Assembly: GCF_003967015.1 (NCBI RefSeq)
Contig: NZ_AP017560.1
Coordinates: forward strand, 186,001-250,000
From: Pseudanabaena sp. ABRG5-3
GTDB taxonomy: Bacteria > Cyanobacteriota > Cyanobacteriia > Pseudanabaenales > Pseudanabaenaceae
DNA length: 64,000 nucleotides
Direction of reading: 5' to 3'
Position 1 is the stretch's first letter. Every line of letters begins with the position of its first letter. Below the pieces are notes generated by a model, which searched no databases, was not told the origin of the DNA, and was given only the letters and a program-made list of their open reading frames with translations. The position numbers and the translations under genes are program-made. Positions 26,774 to 36,413 of this stretch are shown one piece after another.

Positions 26774-28390
26774 CTACTTCACTTCTTGCAAATCCAACTT
26801 CTTCTCCGCAGGCACAACCTTGGGCTGAAGCACAGGAGGATTAGCCAGATAATCCGCTAGTTGAGCTTCGATCTGTTCACGGACAATCGAGCGATATTCG
26901 AGGAAATGCTCACCCTGAGCGCAAACCGATAGATAGCTGGTGACTACATTCGGATAACGCTTCATCAAGTCAAACAGATTAATCCAGAATTGGAAACGGG
27001 TTTTGCGAACGAAACCTTGTCGCCAGCAAAGAATTAATAAGGCTCTAATTGCAGTCCAATCAGTTTTCTTCTTGGTATCAGTCTTCTCACGCTTGATGCC
27101 TTTGTATGGCGACTCACCCAAAATCAAGAAATGGCGATAGGTACGATTGAGAAAGACTAGAGGATCGTAAAGAGTCCAGAAGGCATGAACATATTCTGTG
27201 GCAATATCTTCCAAAGGACGAGTGGGCATGAAGTTCATCAAAGTGGTTTGATGCCCATTGCTATTCTGGGTGATCATCCGTCCTTCTTTATTCAAGCGAT
27301 GCCATAGACCTGTATCAGGCAATGCTTGCAGCATACTGAAGAGTGCCGTAGGAACTGCCGTGAGTTCAACAAATTGGACAATGCGATCGCCTGCTCCTTT
27401 CTTTTCACCATCAAAGCCGATTATAAAGCCAGCCATCACCCGAATCCCTGCTTTGGCGATATTAATTACCGATTCTGAAAGTGGATCGCGATTGTTTTGG
27501 AACTTCTTGGTGAGCGCTAAACTATCCGTATCAGGGGTTTCAATGCCAAGGAACACGGAACCAAAGTTACATTCCACCATCATCTGCATCATTTCAGGAT
27601 CTTGGGCAAGATCTACCGATGCTTCCGTAGCAAAGGAGAAGGGATAATTGCGTTCCTTCATCCAAGGCTTCAGTTCTTGGAGCATCACCTTCACGTTGCG
27701 CTTATTGCCGATGAAGTTATCATCAACCATAAAAATACTGCGTCTCCAACCAAGATCGTAGAGACATTGGAGTTCCGCCAGAATCTGAGCAGGAGTCTTG
27801 GTGCGGGGCTTACGTCCATAAAGAACGATGATGTCACAAAATTCGCATTGGAACGGGCAACCGCGAGAGAACTGCACCGACATTTCCGCATAACGGTTCA
27901 TCTCTAGCAAGTCAAACCGAGGGATTGGCGTATCCGTTACCGCAGGCTTTTCACCATTGGCTCGCAAAATACCACTGCGATCGCCTCTTTCAATAGCTTC
28001 TACAAACATCGGCAACGTAATTTCGCCTTCATCAAGAATTAAGAAATCTGCACCCGAAACCTTCGCTTCTTCAGGTAAAGCGGTGGGGTAGGGGCCACCA
28101 ACAGCAACTAATTTACCGCGCTTTTTCGCTTCTTGTATTTGCGCGAGAAAATCATTTTTCTGGACGATCATTGCCGAGAGAATCACCACTTCCGCCCATT
28201 CCCATTCAGCTTCGGTGATATCGCGCACATTGCGATCGACTAATTTAAATTCCCATGTTTGGGGCAGAATTGCGGCAACAGTAACCATCCCAAGGGGTGG
28301 AAGCTGAGCCTTATAACCAACTAATTCCAGTGTTTTCTCAAATGACCAGAAGCTTTTCGGAAATAACGGATAGACGAGTAAAACACGCAT
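26774..28390 (-). CDS. B12-binding-domain radical SAM protein (DUF4070)
   Basis: 538 residues. N-terminal B12-binding-like Rossmann domain (1-~140, MRVLLVYPLFPKSFWSFEKT; VVILSAMIVQK), then a radical SAM core with the CX3CX2C cluster at Cys178/182/185 (GCPFQCEFCD), GIETPDTDSL, and AGFIIGFDGE, followed by a DUF4070 C-terminus. The family includes cobalamin-dependent methylases and uncharacterised cyanobacterial enzymes. A close paralogue lies at 30436-32022, with an unrelated gene between them. Confidence 0.88.
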   Translation of the reverse strand: MRVLLVYPLFPKSFWSFEKTLELVGYKAQLPPLGMVTVAAILPQTWEFKLVDRNVRDITEAEWEWAEVVILSAMIVQKNDFLAQIQEAKKRGKLVAVGGPYPTALPEEAKVSGADFLILDEGEITLPMFVEAIERGDRSGILRANGEKPAVTDTPIPRFDLLEMNRYAEMSVQFSRGCPFQCEFCDIIVLYGRKPRTKTPAQILAELQCLYDLGWRRSIFMVDDNFIGNKRNVKVMLQELKPWMKERNYPFSFATEASVDLAQDPEMMQMMVECNFGSVFLGIETPDTDSLALTKKFQNNRDPLSESVINIAKAGIRVMAGFIIGFDGEKKGAGDRIVQFVELTAVPTALFSMLQALPDTGLWHRLNKEGRMITQNSNGHQTTLMNFMPTRPLEDIATEYVHAFWTLYDPLVFLNRTYRHFLILGESPYKGIKREKTDTKKKTDWTAIRALLILCWRQGFVRKTRFQFWINLFDLMKRYPNVVTSYLSVCAQGEHFLEYRSIVREQIEAQLADYLANPPVLQPKVVPAEKKLDLQEVK

Positions 28391-28514
28391 TATTTATAGT
28401 TGGGGCTTATTTTTAATTGATTTTGAACTGTATATATTATAAAGGGTGTTGCAATGTGCCGCTTTTATACTTAAGAATAAATCCTTAAATCAAATCTTTC
28501 GTAAATTCTAATTT

Positions 28515-30296
28515 TTATATTTTAAGAAGTTTTTCGATAATCGAGTCATCATCGATAATAGTAGCTTTGATATTGTACTCAAATCTACACTTAGCCTTAC
28601 GGAAGTAGCCACTGTAAGAAAATGATTTTTCTTGCTGATTATATAAATCTATCTGCTCTTTGATAATCAGATCAATAATGTTAAGTGCAAACTGATATGC
28701 CTCTTCTAACTTATCTACGTTATTAATACTGATCAAATCATTTTCTAAATACTTATAAATACCATAAGCAAGTAACTCAGTGGCATGACTAATATATTCT
28801 CTTAGTGCTTGCTGAAACTCTTTTTTACTTTGAACATAGCGATAGATCTTATAAGAATAGATTAATTGCGAATATATTGGTGAATCTTTCTCACCATTAA
28901 ATAATTTATGTAATGGATGACTATCATTATTTGTAGCATCAAAAATAGCTTCCATAACTTCATAAACACTATTCTTGGCTGTTTCTGGTTGCTCATAAAA
29001 AGTTGCATACCAAAATCTCAAAAGTGTATCACTTTCAATCGTAGACTTTAACTGCTTACTCAGATGGTTAGAAAAGACTTCACCACGTTTGGTAATGTAG
29101 GCAATACCATGATTTGCAAATACTTCTTTTGCATATAGATTAAAGTCTTTATTACTTACTTTGTCTTTATAAGAAATAGGGGTTTGGGTATTGGTAGCAT
29201 CTGTAATCTTTTCAACTATCTCTATATTACTTGTTTCATATAAACGGACATTGACAAAAACATTTTGCAGTCCATCAATACCTTTACGTTTTATTTCTTT
29301 AAAAACTTCATAGATAACGCGGGTTGTTTGTAGTCCATTGACGATGATGGGATTATATGCAGGTAAAATATATTTTCCACTTTGCAAAGTAGATGGGATT
29401 TCCATTCTTTCACAAATAATTGTTACACCATTATTCAGTAAAGGAAAATAGATTGCGGAATCTGGATTTATTAATGTTTCTTTAATTCTTTGATTGGGTC
29501 TAACTTTAAATCCCAAAAAAGACCTAATGTTATCAGAAAAAAGAAACTCATAAGTGTTATTAGTAGCTAATTCCTGTTCAACTAATCTACATAATTCATT
29601 AGCTTCAATCCGAAAATTGGCGGCTCTAACATTGCCAACAGAGTATGTATATAAACCTTGTCCTTGCCTGTCAGAAGTGATGATATTTGAGGTTTGAGGA
29701 TTAAAGACAAACTTAATATCTTTACGTTTAGCCTGAGCTTTAATTAGCTGACTGATTTTTTCATAAATTGCCCCTGAATCCCAAATTTCATATTCATCTG
29801 GCTGATGATAAGCACGATAATTTTGAATATTAGCAGCATAATTAGGATCGTCATTAGAGCCTGAATATACAAAATAATACTTGATTTCAATGATGTAGCC
29901 ATCTCTAGATAATTGCTGATATTCATTGATTTTGGGTTGCAGTAATTCTGTGTAAGGCTTAACAATTCCATACCTAAATAAATCGTCTACATCATGACGA
30001 AATTTATCAAGTTGATTTGGCTTCAGATTTCGGCTGTTTTTACACTGAAATACCATTAATGTGTAATAGCCCCCTTGCTCTACAAAAACAGCACCGTCTA
30101 TCCCGCCATCTTTACCTTTGAGATTATCTTCATCCCCGATCTTTTGCCTAATTTGAATATCGTCATATACTTCTTGAAAGGGACGCTCAGTAATTGCCTC
30201 GATCGCAAAAATTTCAAACGCCGTATCTTTATTGACGTTAAACTGTTCCGAAATTCTATTTAAGTATCCATCTATAAATAATTGCTTATTATCCAT
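28515..30296 (-). CDS. AIPR family abortive-infection protein
   Basis: 593 residues from ATG 30296 (MDNKQLFIDGYLNRI); an upstream GTG at 30317 adds seven. The N-terminus has a PD-(D/E)XK-like motif set: KGKDGGIDGAVF then LMVFQCKNS. The C-terminal AIPR domain shows FPLLNNGVTIICE, NPIIVNGLQTTRVIYEV and ITDATNTQTPIS. AIPR proteins are associated with phage abortive infection and restriction-like defence. It is A/T-richer than its neighbours and is wedged between two paralogous radical SAM genes, suggesting insertion by transfer. Confidence 0.85.
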   Translation of the reverse strand: MDNKQLFIDGYLNRISEQFNVNKDTAFEIFAIEAITERPFQEVYDDIQIRQKIGDEDNLKGKDGGIDGAVFVEQGGYYTLMVFQCKNSRNLKPNQLDKFRHDVDDLFRYGIVKPYTELLQPKINEYQQLSRDGYIIEIKYYFVYSGSNDDPNYAANIQNYRAYHQPDEYEIWDSGAIYEKISQLIKAQAKRKDIKFVFNPQTSNIITSDRQGQGLYTYSVGNVRAANFRIEANELCRLVEQELATNNTYEFLFSDNIRSFLGFKVRPNQRIKETLINPDSAIYFPLLNNGVTIICERMEIPSTLQSGKYILPAYNPIIVNGLQTTRVIYEVFKEIKRKGIDGLQNVFVNVRLYETSNIEIVEKITDATNTQTPISYKDKVSNKDFNLYAKEVFANHGIAYITKRGEVFSNHLSKQLKSTIESDTLLRFWYATFYEQPETAKNSVYEVMEAIFDATNNDSHPLHKLFNGEKDSPIYSQLIYSYKIYRYVQSKKEFQQALREYISHATELLAYGIYKYLENDLISINNVDKLEEAYQFALNIIDLIIKEQIDLYNQQEKSFSYSGYFRKAKCRFEYNIKATIIDDDSIIEKLLKI

Positions 30297-30342
30297 TTTG
30301 GAGTTGTGTATTGACACTTTGATTGAAAGTCAACTTTTTGCC

Positions 30343-30393
30343 TAGAAATATTATAGAGGATGGCGAAAATCACCATCCTCTATAATATTTCTA
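30343..30393. terminator. 21-bp perfect inverted repeat beside the AIPR gene
   Basis: Arms 30343-30363 and 30373-30393 are exact complements with a 9-nt loop. It lies between the AIPR start and the end of the upstream radical SAM gene, so it would stop that gene's transcript before AIPR. Confidence 0.7.
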
Positions 30394-30435
30394 AGCAAAA
30401 AACAAAATGGCTACACCATTTTTTTGAAATTAGAA

Positions 30436-32022
30436 CTAGCTTGCTAGATCTAATTCTCTGGCTGGAGTTGGATTTACAAGCTTTAGACGCTCTTCCTCTT
30501 GCCAATAGGCGGCTAATTGTCCTTCAATTTCACGACGGACAATATCGCGGTACTCCATGAAGTGTTCATTGTGAGCGCAGACGATCAGGTAATGTTCCCA
30601 TACCGCAGGATTGCGCTTGATCATGCTAAATAGATGATGCCAGAACTTCCAACGGGTATCACGCTTGATGCCTTGCCGCCAGACGATAATGGCTAACGCC
30701 TTAAGGTCGGTAAGGGTGGGAAGTTTAGCTTCCGCTTTAACTCTTGGTGCGCCAAGCTTTAAGAAATAGCTATAAACGCGATCGAGGTAGGCGTGTGGTT
30801 CATACAACGCACAGAAGGCTTCCACATATTCGCGGGCAATTTCTTCGACGGGGCGTGTTGGCTCGAAGTTCATCAAGGTAGTTTGGTTCAAGTTGCCATT
30901 CTGACTGCGTAATCGTCCTTCTTTTTCGAGACGATGCCAGAGGGCGGTGTGGGGCAATGCTTGCAACATCGCGAAGGTGGTGGTAGGGATGCCCGTTAGT
31001 TCGGCAAATCGGACAATGCGATCGCCTGCACCTTTTTTCTCACCATCAAAGCCGATAATGAAACCTGCCATAACGCGAATCCCTGTTTTGGTGATCGCTT
31101 CCACAGAGTCCAGTAGCGATGACCTTGTATTTTGGAATTTCTTGGTCATCTGCAAGCTATCTTCGTCGGGAGTTTCAATGCCAAGAAATACCGCATCGAA
31201 ATAGCATTCCACCATCAGATCCATGAGTTCCTGATCGGCAGCGAGATCGATGGAGGCTTCGGTATTGAAGCGGAAGGGATAGCCATGTTCTTTTTGCCAT
31301 TCCTTCAGTTCGAGCAGGAGTAATCGCACATTACGCTTATTGCCGATGAAGTTGTCATCCACCATAAATACGCCACGTCGCCAGCCGAGACTATATAAAT
31401 AGTCGAGTTCGGCTAATAGTTGAGCAGGAGTTTTGGTGCGGGGCTTGCGTCCGTACAATACGATGATGTCGCAAAATTCGCATTGGAAGGGGCAACCGCG
31501 AGAGAACTGCACCGACATTGAGTCGTATGCGTCAAATTCTAAGAGGTCAAAGCGGGGCACGGGCGTAGTCGTGACATCGGGTTTTTCACTTGTACGGAAG
31601 ATGCCACTGGGTTCTCCCTTAGCGATCGCCTCCACAAACATCGGTAACGTAATTTCACCCTCATCCAAAATCAGGTAGTCTACACCTGCGGCTTGAGGTT
31701 CTTCGGGCATCGAGGTGGGGTAAGGTCCACCGCAGGCAACTTTTTTGCCACGGCGTTTTGCTTCTTTGATCAGGGACAAGAGATCATCTTTCTGTACGAT
31801 CATTGCCGAGAGAATGACCATATCCGCCCATTGCCATTCTGCCTCCGTAATTGTGCGAACATTGCGATCAACCAATTTAAAATTCCATTCTTGGGGCAAG
31901 ATCGCTGCAACAGTGATCAATCCTAACGGAGGTAGTAGCACCTTGCGATTTACTAGCTCTAGGATTTTTTCGTAAGACCAAAATGTTTTTGGAAAAAGTG
32001 GGTAAACCAGTAGAACGTTCAT
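30436..32022 (-). CDS. B12-binding-domain radical SAM protein (DUF4070), paralogue
   Basis: 528 residues, collinear with the 26774-28390 protein over its whole length: MNVLLVYPLFPKTFWSYEKI, the same GCPFQCEFCD cluster, MVDDNFIGNKRNVR and AGFIIGFDGEKKGAGDR. The two are an ancient-looking tandem duplication (many substitutions, aligned domain borders). Substrate unknown. It probably gives a separate transcript from the AIPR gene, given the hairpin between them. Confidence 0.88.
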   Translation of the reverse strand: MNVLLVYPLFPKTFWSYEKILELVNRKVLLPPLGLITVAAILPQEWNFKLVDRNVRTITEAEWQWADMVILSAMIVQKDDLLSLIKEAKRRGKKVACGGPYPTSMPEEPQAAGVDYLILDEGEITLPMFVEAIAKGEPSGIFRTSEKPDVTTTPVPRFDLLEFDAYDSMSVQFSRGCPFQCEFCDIIVLYGRKPRTKTPAQLLAELDYLYSLGWRRGVFMVDDNFIGNKRNVRLLLLELKEWQKEHGYPFRFNTEASIDLAADQELMDLMVECYFDAVFLGIETPDEDSLQMTKKFQNTRSSLLDSVEAITKTGIRVMAGFIIGFDGEKKGAGDRIVRFAELTGIPTTTFAMLQALPHTALWHRLEKEGRLRSQNGNLNQTTLMNFEPTRPVEEIAREYVEAFCALYEPHAYLDRVYSYFLKLGAPRVKAEAKLPTLTDLKALAIIVWRQGIKRDTRWKFWHHLFSMIKRNPAVWEHYLIVCAHNEHFMEYRDIVRREIEGQLAAYWQEEERLKLVNPTPARELDLAS

Positions 32023-32088
32023 ACTTTTTGGGGTTTAAGTGGGCGGATATTCTTAATCACATCCCCAAATGAGGGATGTGATTAAGCT

Positions 32089-32550
32089 TTAGACAGCAGG
32101 GAAACCAGTACGGATATCTTCGATTACACCATCGCGGAGGACAATTTCCACGCGCATCTGAGCAATCAAGTTATCGCCTTTGGCGGCTGGGAAGTAGCTA
32201 TCAAGTTGTCCTTGAGACACTTCTTGTTCTAGTTCCAAATTTTGCACTTGGGTCAATTGGGTTAGCAATTGATTCTTTTGTTCTAATAATTCGGCTTTAA
32301 CACGATTCATTTCTGCACGAATGCCTTCAAGAGCATTAGATACTTCCGCAGAAAATGGCTTGATACTTTGGCGCTCAATTTCATTGATTTGGCGAGAGCC
32401 TTGGGCATCAACTTGCTGTACTTGGGCATCGATTTGAGCAATTTGTTGTTGCAGTTGTTGCTGCATTTCCTCTTTCCAGCGTTGCGTCACAATCACTTGA
32501 ATATTTGCAGTGCGACGTAATAAAAGCTGATTAGAAAAATCGAAACTCAC
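32089..32550 (-). CDS. YlqD family protein
   Basis: 153 residues, mostly coiled coil (EEMQQQLQQQIAQIDAQ through LTQVQNLELEQE), ending in a conserved beta segment MRVEIVLRDGVIEDIRTG. This matches the YlqD family of unknown function. It lies 60 bp downstream of the acyl-ACP synthetase gene and is separated from it by a hairpin. Confidence 0.75.
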   Translation of the reverse strand: MSFDFSNQLLLRRTANIQVIVTQRWKEEMQQQLQQQIAQIDAQVQQVDAQGSRQINEIERQSIKPFSAEVSNALEGIRAEMNRVKAELLEQKNQLLTQLTQVQNLELEQEVSQGQLDSYFPAAKGDNLIAQMRVEIVLRDGVIEDIRTGFPAV

Positions 32551-32580
32551 AGTTATCTCCAGTTGGCTAATAATTTATGT

Positions 32581-32613
32581 TGATGTGAAAGTGGCTTTGC
32601 CACTTTCACATCA
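32581..32613. terminator. 15-bp hairpin containing the acyl-ACP synthetase stop codon
   Basis: Arms 32581-32595 and 32599-32613, apex GC-TTT-GC. The TGA of the synthetase gene (32611-32613) is part of the arm. Confidence 0.75.
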
Positions 32614-34497
32614 TGAAGTAAACATTTTGACAATAATATCTTGATAACGCTCAAATACGATGTTACGTCGGATTTTGAATGTCTGCGTGAGGAACCCATT
32701 TTCGATTGTAAAGGGTTCAGGTAAGAACTCAAATACACCAATGCGATCATTAATGCTATATCCGGGGCGGTTTTGCACTTCACGGTTCAATTCTTCCCGA
32801 TATAGATTGCGAATTTTAGGCTGATTCAACTCTGGCAAAATGCTTGCCAATGTTGAATCGGGGGGGATTAACCCCGCAGCTTCCAGTGCTGAAAGGTTAG
32901 GAACGATTAAAACACCCAATTGTTTCTGGTCTTGCCCCACTAATACCACTTGGTCAATGTAAGGACTGCGAATACAGGCATCTTCAATGGGTTGAGGTTC
33001 AATATTCTCGCCATTGGTTAAGACGATCGTATCTTTGGCACGACCTGTGATTACTAAGTCATCCCACTTGCTGACATAGCCCAAATCGCCTGTATCAAAC
33101 CAACCCTGTGGATCGATCGCCTTAGCTGTCGCTTCAGAATTTTTGTAATAACCCTGCATTACCTGTGGGCCGCGAATGAGGACTAAGCCCTGCTGACCAA
33201 CTGGCACATCGGCGCGAGTTGATAGATCAACAATGCGGGTTTCAGTTTGCGACAGAGGCTGCCCATCACCACCACGAATATTGCGGTGTGGACGACGTAC
33301 ATGGGTAATTGGTGAGGTTTCGGTCAAACCATATCCCCCCAAAATTTCGATGCCGACAATTTCATAGAAGTCTTCGAGGTGTTCAGCGATCGAGCCGCCA
33401 CCACTCACGATGTATTTGAAGTTGCCGCCCGTTGCTTCACGGACTTTTTGATAAACCAATTTATGACCAAGTTTGTGAACTGCCCATAGTCCCAAAACTA
33501 CCAGCGATGCTTTAAATTTGTCACCTAGAGAAGGATAGAGATTTTCAAGATTTAAGCCTTGGACAACCCGTTTGGCAATGATATATTTCTGGCTGGTTTT
33601 GAGGAAAAATTTGACTAAGCGCTGTTTGCTCTCAGGCTGATCGCGGAAGTTTTTCTGGACACCTTCATAGATTGATTCCCACAGACGCGGCACAGCAACC
33701 ATGTAATGGGGCTTATGCTCCTTTAAATCCTTTTTAATGGTGCGGAGATTGGTGTAAATCTGAGTGCAACCTTGGGAAAAGATGAAATATTCAAAGGTGC
33801 GCTCGTAGGAATGCCATGTTGGCAGAATACTGAGAACTTTTTCGTTAACTTGTAGTTGTAAAACTGACTGAGCGCCTTCCACTTCGTAGAGAAAATTGCC
33901 GTGGGTGAGCATGACTCCCTTCGGTCTGGCAGTTGTACCTGACGTATAGATTAGCGTTGCTAAAGTATCGCGTTTAATGGGGGGATTGCCTAAATCCTTG
34001 CTATTACCTTTGTCTAGCAATTGCTGAAAGTTATAAGCACCTTCAGGTGCAGCTTCGTCAGACAATAAAATAATTTGTTTAACAGGTAAGCTATGCAGCT
34101 CTGGCTCTAGTTTTTTGAGAGTAGCCAGATTTTCCACCACGATCGCCACACTATCACTATGCTCGATGATGTAAAGCAATTCACTGCGCTCGGCTTGCGA
34201 ACTGCGGGTAGCATTGGCGGCCCCAATCGCTAAAATCCCCTGATCGGCAATTAACCACCTTGGTGAGTTATCGGCGATCAGCGCCACCTTGTCGCCAAAG
34301 TTTACCCCTAGTGATCGCAAACCTGCCCCGAACGCATTAATTTGCTCAAAGGTATCTTTATAGGAAATTCGTACAGGTGGCTTGGCATGGGGATCGTGGA
34401 GAGCGATCGCATCAGGATGTACTTTTGCTCCTTGCTCCCATATTTGCCAAAGACTATTTAATTGAGCTACTTGCAACGGTTGAGAAGAATTAGGCAT
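32611..34497 (-). CDS. aas: Long-chain acyl-ACP/acyl-CoA synthetase (AMP-binding)
   Basis: 628 residues of the adenylate-forming superfamily: the P-loop-like LIYTSGTTARPKGVMLTHGN, GGYGLTETSP, and WFDTGDLGYV with the hinge and GRAKDTIVLTNGENI. Cyanobacteria usually keep one such enzyme, acyl-ACP synthetase (Aas), which reactivates free fatty acids released from membranes. Length and motifs fit Aas. Single gene. Confidence 0.88.
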   Translation of the reverse strand: MPNSSQPLQVAQLNSLWQIWEQGAKVHPDAIALHDPHAKPPVRISYKDTFEQINAFGAGLRSLGVNFGDKVALIADNSPRWLIADQGILAIGAANATRSSQAERSELLYIIEHSDSVAIVVENLATLKKLEPELHSLPVKQIILLSDEAAPEGAYNFQQLLDKGNSKDLGNPPIKRDTLATLIYTSGTTARPKGVMLTHGNFLYEVEGAQSVLQLQVNEKVLSILPTWHSYERTFEYFIFSQGCTQIYTNLRTIKKDLKEHKPHYMVAVPRLWESIYEGVQKNFRDQPESKQRLVKFFLKTSQKYIIAKRVVQGLNLENLYPSLGDKFKASLVVLGLWAVHKLGHKLVYQKVREATGGNFKYIVSGGGSIAEHLEDFYEIVGIEILGGYGLTETSPITHVRRPHRNIRGGDGQPLSQTETRIVDLSTRADVPVGQQGLVLIRGPQVMQGYYKNSEATAKAIDPQGWFDTGDLGYVSKWDDLVITGRAKDTIVLTNGENIEPQPIEDACIRSPYIDQVVLVGQDQKQLGVLIVPNLSALEAAGLIPPDSTLASILPELNQPKIRNLYREELNREVQNRPGYSINDRIGVFEFLPEPFTIENGFLTQTFKIRRNIVFERYQDIIVKMFTS

Positions 34498-34675
34498 AAA
34501 AGTAAGGTTTTACTAATTTTTAATTATTTGGGATTTCGAGAACTCATATTTAAAACTAAGCATTAATTTAAGGATTGTATAACCCCTAGAAACATAGATT
34601 ATTTTCAATGGGTTTCATTTACTTTTACAATGCTTTTTTCTTCAAAGTGTGATCGATCAAGCTTCGCGCCGAACA

Positions 34676-35785
34676 TTACGGAACTGCTCTTTCATAGATT
34701 TCTTTAAGCAGTCCTTTTTGAGTACGACCGCTTTTAGTTTTGCCACCAATTACTAGTAGCCATAATTCCGTGAATTGCCATTTGTATATTGGCATAGGAT
34801 GGGCAGTCAAATTTCGTAATTTGGCAACTTGATCGATTTTGCTAGCAGCTTTGCTATTAGAGCGCAACCATTGCGAAAGGGGATGTTGCCATTGTTCGAG
34901 AAATTCATTTACTAATTGGCGATCGCTGGAGGATATTTTCTGATCGTTCAACTTTTGGTAATACAGGCGATCGCGATCGTCATTGGATAAATATTCCTGA
35001 TTTAAAACGCTTTCGTTAAAGGTATCCCATTCCTTCGCAATCAAATAGGGCAAACTCCCAATTGTATATTTACCTCGATTTCTCAGGGTTACTCCCGCAA
35101 TGACAAATTCTTTTTGATGCGAATATTGCTGACACATAAACCGATAAAACCCTTTAAAGAAGCTATGTACAATCTCGCGTTCAACCACACTCGCAATGTA
35201 CAAACACGAAGGTTTATAGTCAGAAAAGTTCTCAGTAAAAATATCTGACTCTACGAGATATTTATGCTTATAGGCACTAAATAGATCATTGCGACTTGAT
35301 ATTTCAATTTGATTCCAAGCATTTGTCCCTAGCCTTTTGAGCAGTTTTGTCTCAATTTCTTGCTCATTGTAATTAAAGGTTGATGGTTTCTGTTGTTCAG
35401 ATAATGCCTTGATCTGATCCCGCAGATGGAATATTTCTTGCCTTTCAGATTCAGAAAGATTTGCTTTCTCCCTAAAGATCGCAATTTCCGCATTCAGCAA
35501 GCGAATTTGCTCGTCTTTATCTTTGATTAACTTCTGTTTTTCTTCTAGCTCTAGGGCAGTAACTGCTGCCTTGACTAAGTTGTAATAATTACTTTTTAAA
35601 ATATCAACTTCTTGGGAGGTAGCACGACTCTTGCCCCGCAAGGCAATTTTTTGTCCCTGCTGTACTGCGAGAATTTCACCTTCAGGATTGCGGATTCTTA
35701 ATTCTTTAATCTCTCCTTGATCACCAGAAAGCGAAACCACACTACATTCATATTTACGCTGGCTATAGTAAAAATCCGCTTTCAT
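34676..35785 (-). CDS. Unrecognised coiled-coil protein with a possible HEPN-like C-terminus
   Basis: 369 residues. N-terminal ~60 residues are beta-rich (FYYSQRKYECSVVSLSG), followed by a coiled coil (~75-135, EEKQKLIKDKDEQIRLLNAE) and a helical C-terminal domain (~150-369). Near the end, VAKLRNLTAHPMP has the R-X4-H spacing of HEPN RNases. The protein may be a HEPN-type effector, but overall family assignment is not possible by eye. The start at ATG 35785 precedes a sensible protein start. Confidence 0.6.
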   Translation of the reverse strand: MKADFYYSQRKYECSVVSLSGDQGEIKELRIRNPEGEILAVQQGQKIALRGKSRATSQEVDILKSNYYNLVKAAVTALELEEKQKLIKDKDEQIRLLNAEIAIFREKANLSESERQEIFHLRDQIKALSEQQKPSTFNYNEQEIETKLLKRLGTNAWNQIEISSRNDLFSAYKHKYLVESDIFTENFSDYKPSCLYIASVVEREIVHSFFKGFYRFMCQQYSHQKEFVIAGVTLRNRGKYTIGSLPYLIAKEWDTFNESVLNQEYLSNDDRDRLYYQKLNDQKISSSDRQLVNEFLEQWQHPLSQWLRSNSKAASKIDQVAKLRNLTAHPMPIYKWQFTELWLLVIGGKTKSGRTQKGLLKEIYERAVP

Positions 35786-35866
35786 ATTGCGTTATTGCGA
35801 TCGCTATTTTTACCAGTAAAAATTAGAATAGGTAGAATGGACAGCACATTTCACTACCTATTACAC

Positions 35867-35944
35867 CTATTCTAATTGTGACAAATCATCGGGATTAATG
35901 CCCCGTGCTCGCAAATAGTTAGCCAATTTCGCCGCCTTGGCGAC
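35867..35944 (-). pseudogene. Remnant of a Uma2 gene 3' end
   Basis: Reading the minus strand gives VAKAAKLANYLRARGINPDD then LSQLE and a TAG. This is the typical C-terminal tail of cyanobacterial Uma2 proteins (compare EKLAAYLRSLGINPDDIT in the gene at 58568). A stop codon immediately precedes it and no rest of the gene is present, so it is a 25-codon relic. Confidence 0.65.
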
Positions 35945-35982
35945 TTATTAACATTGACGCTTTTCGTCACTGTTAATCTTCT

Positions 35983-36207
35983 TTAGCCCTTGATAAAGGC
36001 GATCGCATGTTGCCAGATCACCACTTTATGTCCTGATGTGTCTAGGCAAATACATTGATCATCAATCCAGCTAATTTTGCCCCGCAATTGATCGCCTGTA
36101 AGCAGTTTAATTTCAACTTCATGCTTGTCGCGAATAATGCCATGAATGCGACGAATACTTGGTAGAGAGGTGTTGAGTCCGATTTTGGTTGCTGTTGGTG
36201 CGCTCAT
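35983..36207 (-). CDS. hfq: Hfq, cyanobacterial type
   Basis: 74 residues with a divergent Sm fold: LPSIRRIHGIIRDKHEVEIKLLTGDQLRGKISWIDD and the Sm2-like VVIWQHAIAFIKG end. Cyanobacterial Hfq lacks the canonical KH motif and in Synechocystis acts through the type IV pilus machinery rather than as a classic RNA chaperone. It matches that class in length and C-terminus. Confidence 0.9.
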   Translation of the reverse strand: MSAPTATKIGLNTSLPSIRRIHGIIRDKHEVEIKLLTGDQLRGKISWIDDQCICLDTSGHKVVIWQHAIAFIKG

Positions 36208-36345
36208 CGTCTTACCTGAGACAGTTTTACGAATATTATCATCAAAACCAATTTTATTTTTCAGCGATTGCGGTACTGAAAATTAATTAATAAAACTTAC
36301 GGAAACAAGCCAAGAACTTAAGTTCTTGGGGCAAAGCTATTTAAT

Positions 36346-36398
36346 AAGGAGCCGATTTTTGTGGTGCGGCTTCGCCGCACCACAAAAATCGGCTCCTT
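36346..36398. terminator. 25-bp perfect palindrome, apex GC-TTC-GC
   Basis: Arms 36346-36370 and 36374-36398. It lies between hfq and the TPR gene, both on the minus strand, and would end the TPR gene transcript. A smaller palindrome CAAGAACTTAAGTTCTTG precedes it (36311-36328). Confidence 0.75.
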
Positions 36399-36413
36399 AC
36401 TCATGCCCCTAAT

